64,000 nt of DNA, taken from assembly GCA_024640955.1 (NCBI GenBank), contig JAHEDZ010000003.1, positions 43,866 through 107,865 on the forward strand, written 5' to 3'. Positions 55,256 through 64,000 of this stretch are shown here, one piece after another. The notes below the pieces were generated by a model that saw only the letters and a program-made list of their open reading frames with translations, did no database searches and was not told where the DNA came from. The position numbers were made by a program, and so were the translations under genes. Within the stretch, counting starts at the first letter, position 1. The number at the start of each line of letters is the position of its first letter. Source of the stretch: Oceanospirillaceae bacterium. GTDB taxonomy: Bacteria > Pseudomonadota > Gammaproteobacteria > Pseudomonadales > Balneatricaceae.

Positions 55256-57841
55256 CTACTCTGCCAACTCAGCCCAAGCTCTTTGAAGACTATCTTTTGT
55301 TATTGGTTTGGATATCACCAAGTCAGCCCCAGCCGCCAGTAACCGATCTGTCTCGTCACCCACTGTAGCCGCTGTCACGCCAACAATTGGTAACGCGTTT
55401 CCACTGGAACGAACAGCTTCAACAAATCCATACCCATCAAGCTCGGGCATAAATATATCGGTTACGATTAAATCAAAATCGTTGCCAGCTATAACCTCAA
55501 GCGCTTGCCTGCCGTTCTCGGCCAGCGTGCACTCAGCCCCCAACCCGTTTACGATGTTCTCTGTTAGCTTTCGCAGCATTTGATTATCTTCTACAACCAA
55601 GATGTGCTTGCCTCTTAGCGCAGCGGTAAAGTCGCGAGCATTCGTCGCTGAATTGGCAATCTGATCCGACTCAATTGGCAATGAGATCTCGAACGCTGCC
55701 CCCCCAAGGGCAGCCGATTCGCTTAGCCAGAGTATTCCGCCATTTCCTTCTACAATTTCCCTACAAATGTGAAGGCCTAGTCCAGTACCATCTTCAGTTG
55801 CGTTAGCACGCTCAAACGCATCGAAGATTTTCTCGCGCAAGTGCTCAGCAATCCCTCTCCCATCGTCGTGAACAGAGATGCGCAATACATTAGAGCCGTC
55901 CTGATCCGCAGAGTGCTCTAGCCCCACCTGCACTTTAATGCGGCTAGCCCCACTGTGAATGGTAGCGTTCTTGACCAAATTCGTAACTACCTGACGTAAA
56001 CCGCGCTGATCGAAGATCGCATATTCGCCGGCACGCGCGTCAGATTCTAGGGAGATGTGCATACCCCGTGTATTAATCATATCTTTCAGCGGTGTTACTG
56101 AACGTTCTACGACTTCATACGGTATAGCCCTAGCAGTCGCGCGCGTGCGAATGAGGTCGGGCTCGACCACTGCTCGCAAATCATCAAGGACACTAAGCAG
56201 ATGCGAGGCAGTCGCTCGAATATCCTCAGCATAAACCGTGGTGCCCTCATTGGACTGCGCTTCTAGCATCATATTCAACGACGCCGCAGGGGTTCGCAAC
56301 TCATGACCAACTACTGCAAATAACTGTTTCTGCTTCTCTGATGCTGTTTCCAGTTGCATAAGACTGGTAGCGGCATCTTTATACGCGGTGGCCAATGATT
56401 GCTGTGTTTCGTACGCGTCTGTCAGGTCTTGAGACACTCGAATTCGAATAGGATCGCCCTTGTTATCCAAATACTCATCAAGTACCTGCGTCCGTATCCA
56501 CCTAGCCTGATCCTGCCCGCTCAAGCGCACCGGATACTCCACTGGCTCACCTATCCTCGCAAGAGCCGATTCAACCTTTGCCTTATATTCAGGTAAGGTC
56601 GCAACTAATCGCTGCTTGCAAACGTAAGGGTTATCATCTTCATCCACGGGCGGACGGACAATAAAATGGGCCTCACCTGAGGCAGAGTTCTCTTCAAATA
56701 AAACCATTCCTGACATCGTCAATGCACGATGAAATTGACCATTTATGCGTTCAACCTTTGCTTGATGTGCTAGTCCCTGACGACGGGTTCGAAGTTCTCG
56801 CATTCCAATAAATCCGAAAAGCAATAGACCCGCTGTGGCGGCCACGGTTGTTAACTGAAACACTCCGGTTTTAGATAGCCCGAACTGCGGTTCATTGAAC
56901 AGCGTCGGAGTGGCAGGTAGGCTATCCAACTCGAAACCCCAGCGTTCAGCCTGAAGATAATCAAACTGCAATGAAGTAAGAGGTACCGACGTATCGACTT
57001 TCTCGTCATATGCCAGACGCGCAATATTGCGCCCCAGTAACTCAGCACCCATGACGAAGCCGCCGACTCCGCCGGCCTTGTGCAAGCTTGATTGCATACC
57101 AAACACTGGCGCAATGCCTAGGTCAGCAATCTGTTTGATAATCCGAATTGGCAGTCCTTCTTTGGCCAGAAGGTCAGAAGAGCGCCCTAGCCAAAAAACT
57201 GCACTGTTATCCCCGGCTTCGGAAATTCGATCCACAATTTCTTCGGCGCTACGGGTCTCATCTAGCAATTCCAGGTCAAAATGCTCGGAATAGTCGAAGT
57301 CCCACAGATCCTCCACCTCTACCGCACGCGAACTCGGCGCGACAACATACAGCGTTTGAAGTTCCGGCAAAACCGCAGCAATCGTCTCGAGCGATTTCGA
57401 AATGCTGTACAGTTCTGCCTTTGAGTAGCCTTTCAAAGCGTTTTGGGATGCGTTTACTGCTAAGACCTTTATAGGTTGATCAGTCATCATTACTAGTCGG
57501 TTTGCGATACGTTGCGCGGCGTTACCCTCTGCGACTATCAGGTTGGGCAAGTGATCGTATTTTTTGTAGATTTTGTCGGCCAGTAAGTCATCGTTAATGC
57601 GATCAAAACTGCGGTATACATCAACGCGCTCAATGTAGACTTCACGGGCAAAATGACGAAAGTCTTCGGTTCCTAGGACGTATTGCTCGTCGGAAAAACC
57701 CCGAAAAATCTCCGCTTGTAATGGAACCTGCTCATGTCCGGAGAAAATAACCATCGACTTCGGATAGTGCTCGACGGCCTGGGCGGGGGGGGCATATATC
57801 GATATCAGCAGTAAGGACCGAAGCAAAAAACTAAGCCGCAC
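55256..57841 (-). CDS. Hybrid histidine kinase with periplasmic binding-protein-like sensor
   Basis: A kinase of about 861 residues. The GTG start at 57841 gives a proper signal peptide (RLSFLLRSLLLISIYAPPAQA); the frame continues to a TTG at 57901, so the start is uncertain. Residues 25-315 form an ABC-substrate-binding-like (PF04392-type) domain, with SMVIFSGHEQVPL and IAPVFGMQSSLHKAGGVGGFVMG-like features. A TM helix is at about 325-345, a PAS-like domain follows, then HisKA with His at about 513 (FAVVGHELRTPAASLNMML), an ATPase domain (NLVKNATIHSGA; DGTGLGLHICRE) and REC (LIVTDIFMPELDG). It is expected to sense a small ligand in the periplasm. Core shared with the 45200, 58385 and 61077 kinases. 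Confidence 0.93.
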   Translation of the reverse strand: MRLSFLLRSLLLISIYAPPAQAVEHYPKSMVIFSGHEQVPLQAEIFRGFSDEQYVLGTEDFRHFAREVYIERVDVYRSFDRINDDLLADKIYKKYDHLPNLIVAEGNAAQRIANRLVMMTDQPIKVLAVNASQNALKGYSKAELYSISKSLETIAAVLPELQTLYVVAPSSRAVEVEDLWDFDYSEHFDLELLDETRSAEEIVDRISEAGDNSAVFWLGRSSDLLAKEGLPIRIIKQIADLGIAPVFGMQSSLHKAGGVGGFVMGAELLGRNIARLAYDEKVDTSVPLTSLQFDYLQAERWGFELDSLPATPTLFNEPQFGLSKTGVFQLTTVAATAGLLLFGFIGMRELRTRRQGLAHQAKVERINGQFHRALTMSGMVLFEENSASGEAHFIVRPPVDEDDNPYVCKQRLVATLPEYKAKVESALARIGEPVEYPVRLSGQDQARWIRTQVLDEYLDNKGDPIRIRVSQDLTDAYETQQSLATAYKDAATSLMQLETASEKQKQLFAVVGHELRTPAASLNMMLEAQSNEGTTVYAEDIRATASHLLSVLDDLRAVVEPDLIRTRATARAIPYEVVERSVTPLKDMINTRGMHISLESDARAGEYAIFDQRGLRQVVTNLVKNATIHSGASRIKVQVGLEHSADQDGSNVLRISVHDDGRGIAEHLREKIFDAFERANATEDGTGLGLHICREIVEGNGGILWLSESAALGGAAFEISLPIESDQIANSATNARDFTAALRGKHILVVEDNQMLRKLTENIVNGLGAECTLAENGRQALEVIAGNDFDLIVTDIFMPELDGYGFVEAVRSSGNALPIVGVTAATVGDETDRLLAAGADLVISKPITKDSLQRAWAELAE

Positions 57842-58032
57842 GCGCTCCCATGTGAATACATATTGTAGTATTTTATTTGTTGCCCAGATGTACTTCTTCA
57901 AAACGAACGACTCAACTTAAACAGCTTTAGATCTATCGGAATGCAAAAAAAGAGCCAATTCCGCCCCGAGATAATCCAGAACACAAAGTTTCGCGCCCAA
58001 ACTGGCTTATCGAAGTGAGAAAGTCGGTGCCG

Positions 58033-58176
58033 TTAAGTCGGCGAATAGATACAAGGGACTGCAACATCGCTGCTTGCAGTGGAGGAGCCATCAAGAACTA
58101 GCCAGCCTACATAAGCAACAGAAAACACTATTCCAACAGCAGTTCTAAACAATTCGATCGTAAATAGCTTTTGCAA
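58033..58176 (-). CDS. Possible small membrane protein, 47 aa
   Basis: A minus-strand frame starting TTG at 58176 directly after a TGA. It has a hydrophobic helix (RTAVGIVFSVAYVGWLVLDG) and a short polar tail. No clear SD and no family, so this is tentative. The helix would make a single-pass membrane protein. Confidence 0.3.
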   Translation of the reverse strand: MQKLFTIELFRTAVGIVFSVAYVGWLVLDGSSTASSDVAVPCIYSPT

Positions 58177-58211
58177 ATCTCATTTCATTCTGTGACGCAA
58201 AATGGTTCGTA

Positions 58212-58235
58212 AAATGTCGCTTATGGGTCGCTAAC
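58212..58235. repeat. Short intergenic repeat, copy b
   Basis: See copy a at 55210-55233. A third, degenerate copy may lie near 60855-60878. Confidence 0.4.
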
Positions 58236-58384
58236 TGACCTTTCGACTCAGGGCCCCTGCAAGAATTAAGACCGTTCTAATTGAGTAGCCTTAGAAGCTA
58301 AATACTCGAAGTTTTCTGCTGTTGCAGTGCTTTACATTTATTACTTTCATTAATCTTGATAGCGCACAAAAATTAGCCTAGGCT

Positions 58385-59848
58385 TTAATGAAACCTACCT
58401 GATTTCATAGCTAACACATCATAAAGAGCCTTTAAATTAATGGGCTTGGATAAAACATGATCTGCACCAGCCTCTAGGAGTCGCTTTTGTTCCTCGCCTA
58501 TCGTGGCCGCAGTAATACCCAAGATGGGTAGCTTACACCCATCGAGACGGAGCGCTGTTGTGAGCTCGTAACCATCCATTTCTGGCATCATTATATCCGT
58601 AAAGATCAGATCAAACTTCTGGCGATCTTCAACGTAACATTGCAGCGCTGACTTACCATCGCAAGCTGAAGTTACCAAAGCCCCAGCCGCCGTTAATATT
58701 TTTTCGGTTATCAACCGGATTGTCTCGTTGTCTTCCGCCAAAAGAATTCGTTTATTTGATATGACCGATAAATCAGTCTGAGTTTCGACGGGCGCAGAAA
58801 CAACATCATTACAAACCTCCGCATCAAAACTGAGTGTAAACCTGCTCCCCCCCTCTACAGCCTCTTTATACTCAAGCGTACCACCTATTTGGTCCGCCAA
58901 CTCTCTTGAAATGTACAAGCCAAGTCCTGTTCCATCTGAATCTGTTTCACCGCGAGAGAAGGCTTCCCATATTTTGTCCTGCAACTCAGAGTCGACACCG
59001 CAACCATTATCAGACACGCAAACGGTTATTTCCGCCAAATTTTCTTTAACCTCGCAAAAGCCCTCAACTCCGATTTGCGTGGCACCTGAGTGCAGCACCG
59101 CATTCTTGATCAAGTTAGTAACAATCTGTCGGACAGCCTTTGAATTATGCTTCACACGCCAGTGCAGACCATCAACTCGTACATCGCAGTGCTGCTTATA
59201 CTCAGCTAGGAGGGGATAGAGAGAGTGAACAACTGATCTGACAACCTCAGAAACTGGTTGCGCTTTGATATCAATCGTTTTGGCTTGATTCGGATCAACA
59301 ACAAATCGCAGATCATCAAGAACTCGCAAACAGTGTTCCGAAATTTGGCGTAGCTGAGTTTTATCCTGCTCTGTACACCCACTCTCTGGCGTTTGCCCTA
59401 ACAACATGTTCAAGCTAGCCACTGGAGTACGCAGCTCATGTCCAATGACTGCAAACATTTGACGCTGGCGCTCCAGTTGTGTCTCCAGCACCTCTCGGGC
59501 AGTCAAAAGCTCTTGATAGAGGGTGTTGCGCTCCACCGCAGGCATGATGCACCAGGCGGCTTGATTCTCGCCCCTCACCTCAAGATTAACAACAACAGGG
59601 ATCCGGTCCCCGTTAACGTGCCTGATTGTTAATAATCTCTCGTCGCACTTACCCTCCGATAACAGCATAGGGTATAGGTAGCTATCGGTGAAAATTAGAG
59701 AAGCTTTGGTGAATATTTGCTCTAGCACCTCAATTGGGTCATCAGAGGGCTGACGGCCAATTAATTTGTAAAGATAAATATTGGTGTGGCTCACACGTCG
59801 CGACTTTATGTCAGTTACCATCAATCCACAGGGGAATGGGTCAGACAC
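58385..59848 (-). CDS. RsbP-like PAS domain hybrid histidine kinase, partner of RsbQ-like hydrolase
   Basis: A 487-residue cytoplasmic kinase with no TM helix. Residues 1-108 are a PAS domain starting FPCGLMVTDIKSRRVSHTN with FTDSYLYPMLL and GDRIPVVVNLEVRG, resembling the N-terminal PAS domain of Bacillus RsbP (PCGFLALS..., FCQLYFFPLL..., EEIPVLINAIAR as recalled). A coiled linker (108-130) leads to HisKA with His137 (FAVIGHELRTPVASLNML), an ATPase domain (NLIKNAVLHSGA; DGTGLGLYISRE) and REC with LIFTDIMMPEMDG. The GTG start overlaps the TAG of the hydrolase gene by one base, giving translational coupling. Unlike RsbP it has a kinase output, not a PP2C phosphatase. Confidence 0.93.
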   Translation of the reverse strand: MSDPFPCGLMVTDIKSRRVSHTNIYLYKLIGRQPSDDPIEVLEQIFTKASLIFTDSYLYPMLLSEGKCDERLLTIRHVNGDRIPVVVNLEVRGENQAAWCIMPAVERNTLYQELLTAREVLETQLERQRQMFAVIGHELRTPVASLNMLLGQTPESGCTEQDKTQLRQISEHCLRVLDDLRFVVDPNQAKTIDIKAQPVSEVVRSVVHSLYPLLAEYKQHCDVRVDGLHWRVKHNSKAVRQIVTNLIKNAVLHSGATQIGVEGFCEVKENLAEITVCVSDNGCGVDSELQDKIWEAFSRGETDSDGTGLGLYISRELADQIGGTLEYKEAVEGGSRFTLSFDAEVCNDVVSAPVETQTDLSVISNKRILLAEDNETIRLITEKILTAAGALVTSACDGKSALQCYVEDRQKFDLIFTDIMMPEMDGYELTTALRLDGCKLPILGITAATIGEEQKRLLEAGADHVLSKPINLKALYDVLAMKSGRFH

Positions 59849-60681
59849 TATTTCGCCTCTGTTTCCGCAATGAACCGACTCATTGAATCATAGACAGAGT
59901 TTGGATCAGTCATATGCAGGCAGTGCCCGGTAGCGTCAATAACATCTATTTTAGATGATGGGATTTGAGTGGCCATGTAATGACCAACTTCAACCGAAGC
60001 CAGCGTGTCCCTCTCACTTTGAAGTATTAAAGTGCTATGCTTTGTCTTGCTTAAATCAGCCCGGTGGTCAGACAGAAATGTCGCCCGAGCGAAGGGTTTT
60101 AAATAGTTTGGGTCTGTGGAGCAAAAACTGTCGGATAGTTCTTTGGTAAATTCTTCGTTCGGTTGGGTACCGATTACGAGTGGTGCCAAATAGTTTGCCC
60201 ATCCAATATAGTTTTTATCCATAAGACTCAAAAGTTCTTCGAGATCTTCCCGCTCAAAACCACCACGATATTCGGGCTCAAAATTCATAAAAGACGGAGA
60301 TGGGCAAACCAATACGAGCTGGGCAAAAAGATCTGGTCGATTGTTGGCTGCAAGTATCCCAATGATTGAGCTGACCGAGTGCCCGACAAACACTACATCG
60401 CTGACGGCAAGAGCGTCGCATATTTCAATCACATCCTCAGCATAGCCCTGAAGTTTTGAGTAACGTGCTTTGTCATAGTTCGATACATCGGATTTTCCAG
60501 AACCCGTGTAATCGAATAGAATGATACGAAAATCTGACTCGAGCAGAGGTGTCAAAAAGCGCCACATTTTTTGGTCGCAGCCGAAGCCATGAGCAAGGAC
60601 TAGCGGACGACTGCCGTGCCCGATAATGTGAACGTTGTTACGCTTTAGTATAGCCTCGGATGAATGTTTTGAAACTGTCAT
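59848..60681 (-). CDS. RsbQ/KAI2-family alpha/beta hydrolase
   Basis: A 277-residue hydrolase with the complete triad Ser102 (FVGHSVSS), Asp225 (QSERDTLA) and His253 (TGHCLHM). It closely resembles Bacillus RsbQ: FGCDQKMW, ILFDYTGSGKSD, EYRGGFEREDLEELL, NYIGWANYLAPLV, FCSTDP and FLSDHRADLS align with RsbQ segments from memory. RsbQ hydrolyses an unidentified small hydrophobic ligand and, with RsbP PAS, relays energy stress. Here the gene precedes the RsbP-PAS-like kinase and overlaps it by one base, so the two should work together. No signal peptide. Confidence 0.92.
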   Translation of the reverse strand: MTVSKHSSEAILKRNNVHIIGHGSRPLVLAHGFGCDQKMWRFLTPLLESDFRIILFDYTGSGKSDVSNYDKARYSKLQGYAEDVIEICDALAVSDVVFVGHSVSSIIGILAANNRPDLFAQLVLVCPSPSFMNFEPEYRGGFEREDLEELLSLMDKNYIGWANYLAPLVIGTQPNEEFTKELSDSFCSTDPNYLKPFARATFLSDHRADLSKTKHSTLILQSERDTLASVEVGHYMATQIPSSKIDVIDATGHCLHMTDPNSVYDSMSRFIAETEAK

Positions 60682-61076
60682 AATTGAAACCTCTTATAGC
60701 TTGTCTTCCTCACAATGTTCAAACTCAGGCAAAAACTGGGCCAAGTATGCCGCCTAACTTTAAGGCAGTCTCAAAACATTCACAGTAAGCAACAATATTA
60801 TGCGTTCATTAACTCCCTTTAAGAATCAAATTTACCATTCTTAGGATCGGCGATAATGTCGTGTTTCGGTCGGTGAGCGTAGTTCGCTGGACAACCATCT
60901 CTGCTGCCCCCCCCTGTCGACCTACACTGAAATCCTCACCGCCACACACCGTGAACTAGTCCAAATACCCCAAAGCACGCTTAATATGGCATAGTTTTTG
61001 CTGTGATCTTGGCTCGTAAACAACCGCATGTGTAATCGGAATTAAAGTCTGTTACCGAACACTTAGGATCAAGAGT
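60682..61076. other. Divergent gap between RsbQ-like gene and membrane-sensor kinase
   Basis: A 395-bp stretch that should hold promoters for the minus-strand hydrolase-kinase pair and the plus-strand kinase. No convincing -35/-10 pair, no RNA and no gene was recognised. A degenerate copy of the intergenic repeat may be at 60855-60878. Confidence 0.5.
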
Positions 61077-63425
61077 ATGGATACGCAGAACACTTTGGAC
61101 GCGCCCAACGACAACTTACCGATCGCGTACCGACGTGCCATGCCGGTTGTGCTCAGCGCACTCTGGTTTTGGTCTCTGAGCTGTTGGTTGATTGTTATCA
61201 GTGATGCACTTGGATTTGAACTGTTGGCAGCACCCAGTGTTCTGCCTGTATTTGTCGCAGCGTTCGTTACCACGATCTTGGCTTACAAGATCCAGTCAAA
61301 TAGCGCCTCCAGTCGACAAATACACTGGCTGCCTTACATGTTTGTAGTGCCGATGCTCTGTATCCCTGTAGCCTACCTTAACGGCTATCTGCCGATGACG
61401 TTTGCACCCATCCTCATGATCATCACGCAATGCGTTTACCGAGGCCGGGGAAGTAAAGCCATACCCTTTCTGATCCTAGCCAGTTGGTGCGCTGCAGTTT
61501 ATCTAAGCCCAGTCAAAGAGGGGCAGGCTTACGTGCTGCGTCTATTGTTGACTACGCTAATTTTTATTCCAGTTATCGATGTGTTGTTACGACAGGCTGA
61601 CTGGGAGCGTGATACTAAAACTAGACTTCTTTTAAACGTCTTAGTGCTTGGCGTTGGTATGGTGTTAATACTTGGCTTTCAAAATTACATGACTGGGGCG
61701 AGTATATCCGCTACGCTGTTGGCCTTGGTAATTTTCGCAGCCTGCTACGGTGCAGTTTCCAAAGGAAAACTGACCAACATCAAATATCGATCGGCGATCG
61801 CAATCGCCATTCTTGCAGCCTATTCGTTCGCCATTTCGCAGAACGGCCTGTTACCCGTTACGATGGTTGCGCTCTTGATTCTTTTCACTTTCCTGTTGTT
61901 ACCAGCGTTCGAAGGTCTCTACTTAAGTCTTGGGTTGACCACGGTCTCCATGATCCCGCTGATAACTTTGGACCCAGCGAGCCTCGATTTCGCGCCGGCG
62001 CCATTTTTTATAGGTCACTTTGCAGTGACCCTGATGGTTATCTTTGCGCTGTACCGACTATTCCGCGCTCGTGAACTGGAAATTGAGGATGAATCTAAAC
62101 CAACACCGGTATTCAAAGGAGCGCTGATCGCTACCGCAACGATAGGTGTTTTGGCACTAATTGAGGGCATAACGACTGCGCGCGTACTCACATTTGAATT
62201 GAACGAGGCGCTCGGTACTTGGCTAATCAACGTGGTACTCGGCTGGCTCTTCGTGACTTGGCTGAGCTCTGTTTACCTTCGCAACCAACAGTCACTCAAA
62301 CAGACCGTCTACGAGCTTGACGAATCTAAAAAGGCGCTCCAAGACCAGCTTGAGAGGCAACAGCGCCTGTTTGCCGTCATCAGCCACGAATTGCGGACCC
62401 CGGCGGCAGCAATGTCTATGCTTCTGAAGGAGCACAAAGGCGGTGAGCGGGCAGAGAGCGAGGAGCGAAGGCTGGTTGAAATCTCAGAGCATCTAGTGGA
62501 CGTGCTCAACGATTTACGCCAGGTCGCCCAGCCTGACCAAATTAAAGCCGTTGAGCTCCAGCCAACAAACCTTTATGAACTGATTGAGCGCACGACAGGC
62601 TCCCTCACTTCGACCCTGAATGAGCGTCAACAGAATCTCACCTTGAACTCTTTCGGCACACTACCGCAGGCGCTATTGCTTGACCGACAGCGTCTGCGAC
62701 AAGTGCTTACCAACTTGGTAAAGAACGCTTCAGTTCACTCCGGTGGTTCCCAGATCGATATCCAGATCCATAGCGAACTCCAACAACAGGATGCAAATAT
62801 CCGCATTTGCGTCAGCGATAATGGCACAGGCCTGGATCCGTCGATGCAGAGCCGCTTGTTTGAGGCGTTTGCTCGGGGTCACACGGACGCCGACGGCACT
62901 GGTCTCGGGCTTTATATCTGCCAACAACTCGCAAATCAAATCAACGGCCAGCTGAGTTACCAACCTCGTGAGGGTTGCGGTAGCTGTTTCACACTGGAGT
63001 TTTCAGCGCGACGTCCCAATGAAGAGACCCTAGAACAACTCCAACCAACAGAGTTTCAAGATAACATCAGAGGCAAGCGTGTCCTGCTAGCGGAGGACAA
63101 TAAAACCATTCAGATGATTACCGCCAAGATGCTAGAAAATGCCGGAGCGTCTCTAGCATTGGCTGAAAATGGACAGGCTGCATTAGAACTCTACCAGCAC
63201 ACACCAGATGCCTTCGATCTGATACTTACGGATATCATGATGCCGCAGATGGATGGCTACCAACTCACACGCGAGCTACGAGCATTGGGCTGTACCCTGC
63301 CTATAATTGGTGTTACGGCCGCAACTATCGGCACGGAGAGCGAGCAATTACTTGAACAAGGGGCGACGCAGGTCATCTTCAAACCCATCAGCATAAGTTT
63401 GTTGCAGCAAGCACTCCAAGCCTGA
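61077..63425 (+). CDS. Hybrid histidine kinase with polytopic membrane sensor
   Basis: A 782-residue kinase. Residues about 25-400 carry roughly ten hydrophobic helices (for example VLSALWFWSLSCWLIVIS and LINVVLGWLFVTWLSSVY), a MASE-like membrane sensor without a large extracytoplasmic domain. A coiled segment follows, then HisKA with His437 (FAVISHELRTPAAAMSML), an ATPase domain (NLVKNASVHSGG; DGTGLGLYICQQ) and REC with Asp719 (LILTDIMMPQMDG). ITAATIG-type sequence TAATIGTESEQLLEQGATQV is shared with 58385. It is divergent from the RsbQ-like operon, consistent with a duplicated family of kinases with exchanged sensors. Confidence 0.93.
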   Translation: MDTQNTLDAPNDNLPIAYRRAMPVVLSALWFWSLSCWLIVISDALGFELLAAPSVLPVFVAAFVTTILAYKIQSNSASSRQIHWLPYMFVVPMLCIPVAYLNGYLPMTFAPILMIITQCVYRGRGSKAIPFLILASWCAAVYLSPVKEGQAYVLRLLLTTLIFIPVIDVLLRQADWERDTKTRLLLNVLVLGVGMVLILGFQNYMTGASISATLLALVIFAACYGAVSKGKLTNIKYRSAIAIAILAAYSFAISQNGLLPVTMVALLILFTFLLLPAFEGLYLSLGLTTVSMIPLITLDPASLDFAPAPFFIGHFAVTLMVIFALYRLFRARELEIEDESKPTPVFKGALIATATIGVLALIEGITTARVLTFELNEALGTWLINVVLGWLFVTWLSSVYLRNQQSLKQTVYELDESKKALQDQLERQQRLFAVISHELRTPAAAMSMLLKEHKGGERAESEERRLVEISEHLVDVLNDLRQVAQPDQIKAVELQPTNLYELIERTTGSLTSTLNERQQNLTLNSFGTLPQALLLDRQRLRQVLTNLVKNASVHSGGSQIDIQIHSELQQQDANIRICVSDNGTGLDPSMQSRLFEAFARGHTDADGTGLGLYICQQLANQINGQLSYQPREGCGSCFTLEFSARRPNEETLEQLQPTEFQDNIRGKRVLLAEDNKTIQMITAKMLENAGASLALAENGQAALELYQHTPDAFDLILTDIMMPQMDGYQLTRELRALGCTLPIIGVTAATIGTESEQLLEQGATQVIFKPISISLLQQALQA

Positions 63426-63547
63426 AGTAGGCTGATTGTTATATTTGTTCGGCTCGAATTCGGAGGTCGTGAAGGCGGGTACTGGAATCCATTAACTGGA
63501 TGAAAATCTGCCGTAGGTTCAATCGTTTGCAAGGCAAAGACCTTTCG

Positions 63548-64000
63548 TTATTGCCGTCCCCACTCCTTTCCACCCATTTCTATTAACCGAGACCGTGCTC
63601 GTCGAAAGGAAAATGCCAGATCATTGGCGCCCGATAACTGTGCCAGTGACACGCCATTTAGACCCGTAGCCGACCACTCAAATTGTTCACCCTCTTTGGT
63701 GCAAATCATGGTCGTCGCAAAGGAACTCGAGTTTCCACCCTTCTCACTGACAAATAACTCTTCATTTCCATCACTGCTTTCAAATTGCGCTTCAAAATCG
63801 ACAAATAATTGATCGAGCGGAACTTTTGCAGCCAGTACCAAGCGGGTGCGAGATTCATAACACACGTCAATGAGGGTCACGAATCGTCGCGCTTCGTCGA
63901 GGTAATTGGCATCTAATTGCGGCACGCGGTCAATGATGAGGACCGTAAATCGGTCGCAGAGGGAAATATAATCGGCCGCGCCGAGCGGTTGGTAGCATAA
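63548..64000 (-). CDS. ZapE/AFG1-type ATPase (5' truncated by window edge)
   Basis: The C-terminal part of a ZapE-like ATPase, whose frame runs through the right edge of the window (open from 64000). Visible family features are LCYQPLGAADYISLCDRF, VLIIDRVPQLD, the DEARRFVTLIDVCYESRTRLVL arginine-finger/sensor region and FSFRRARSRLIEMGG near the end. ZapE is an ATP-dependent regulator of the FtsZ ring in E. coli. It is convergent with the membrane-sensor kinase, with 122 bp between. The unusual length of its acidic insert before the C-terminus is not assessed. Confidence 0.9.
   Translation of the reverse strand, partial: LCYQPLGAADYISLCDRFTVLIIDRVPQLDANYLDEARRFVTLIDVCYESRTRLVLAAKVPLDQLFVDFEAQFESSDGNEELFVSEKGGNSSSFATTMICTKEGEQFEWSATGLNGVSLAQLSGANDLAFSFRRARSRLIEMGGKEWGRQ

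Larger units (their letters stand above)
57902..58384. other. Gap between two hybrid kinase genes
   Basis: A 483-bp stretch with no confident gene. It includes a possible small membrane-protein frame (58033-58176, minus) and an intergenic repeat (58212-58235). No terminator was clear. Confidence 0.5.

Noticed and set aside
60740-60800. GCCTAAC-containing region as an integron attC site
   Set aside because: The stem is weak, no RYYYAAC/GTTRRRY pair is complete, and there is no integrase or cassette array.

Overview
The window looks like chromosomal DNA of a marine-type gammaproteobacterium with GC around 50%. Supporting signs are the uvrC-pgsA-tRNA(Gly)-tRNA(Cys)-tRNA(Leu) synteny, purEK, HlyU, TruC, phasins, LapD/LapG and ZapE. 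An Oceanospirillales-like host fits the gene mix, but that is inference. No prophage, IS element, CRISPR array or rRNA gene was seen.

Layout. 1-627: end of an aldo/keto reductase. 865-14685: a colinear glycogen/alpha-glucan operon (amylosucrase, glgB, glgX, glgP, glgC, pgm, glgA, then gloA). It can build glycogen from sucrose or from glucose phosphates, and can degrade it. 14686-17720: small genes, a stand-alone receiver protein and gnd. 17710-20869: a lapD-lapG-unknown operon for c-di-GMP-controlled adhesin retention. 20977-26793: fadD, an AEC transporter, a lipoprotein and purEK. 26883-30247: two phasin genes flanking murI, hlyU and a REC-GGDEF diguanylate cyclase. Both phasin promoters are bracketed by the same pair of TTGTGCA-type dyads, which suggests a shared PHA-responsive repressor. 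30451-38431: housekeeping genes (truC, mtnN, a TlpA-like protein, a dehydrogenase, a DMT transporter, a DUF1853 protein, uvrC, pgsA). 38533-39669: three tRNA genes, with tRNA-Leu split from the other two by about 0.9 kb.

39744-48830 is a signalling block. It holds a receiver protein, a 1469-residue hybrid kinase with HPT, a soluble hybrid kinase, a KfrA-like coiled-coil DNA-binding protein with a perfect 19-bp palindrome at its promoter, a NarL-type regulator and several unknown proteins. 49115-54685 holds phnA/yjdM, a GltB2-like FMN protein, an NnrU protein, a FrnE-like thiol protein and a two-gene YeeE/YedE sulfur transporter.

55256-63425 is the most interesting region. Three hybrid kinases share one catalytic core but carry different sensors: a periplasmic-binding-protein-like domain, a cytoplasmic PAS domain and a polytopic membrane domain. 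The PAS kinase is translationally coupled to an alpha/beta hydrolase that closely resembles RsbQ, and its PAS domain resembles that of RsbP. This suggests the Bacillus RsbQ/RsbP hydrolase-PAS sensing module has been rewired to a two-component output. The window ends inside a ZapE/AFG1-type ATPase gene.
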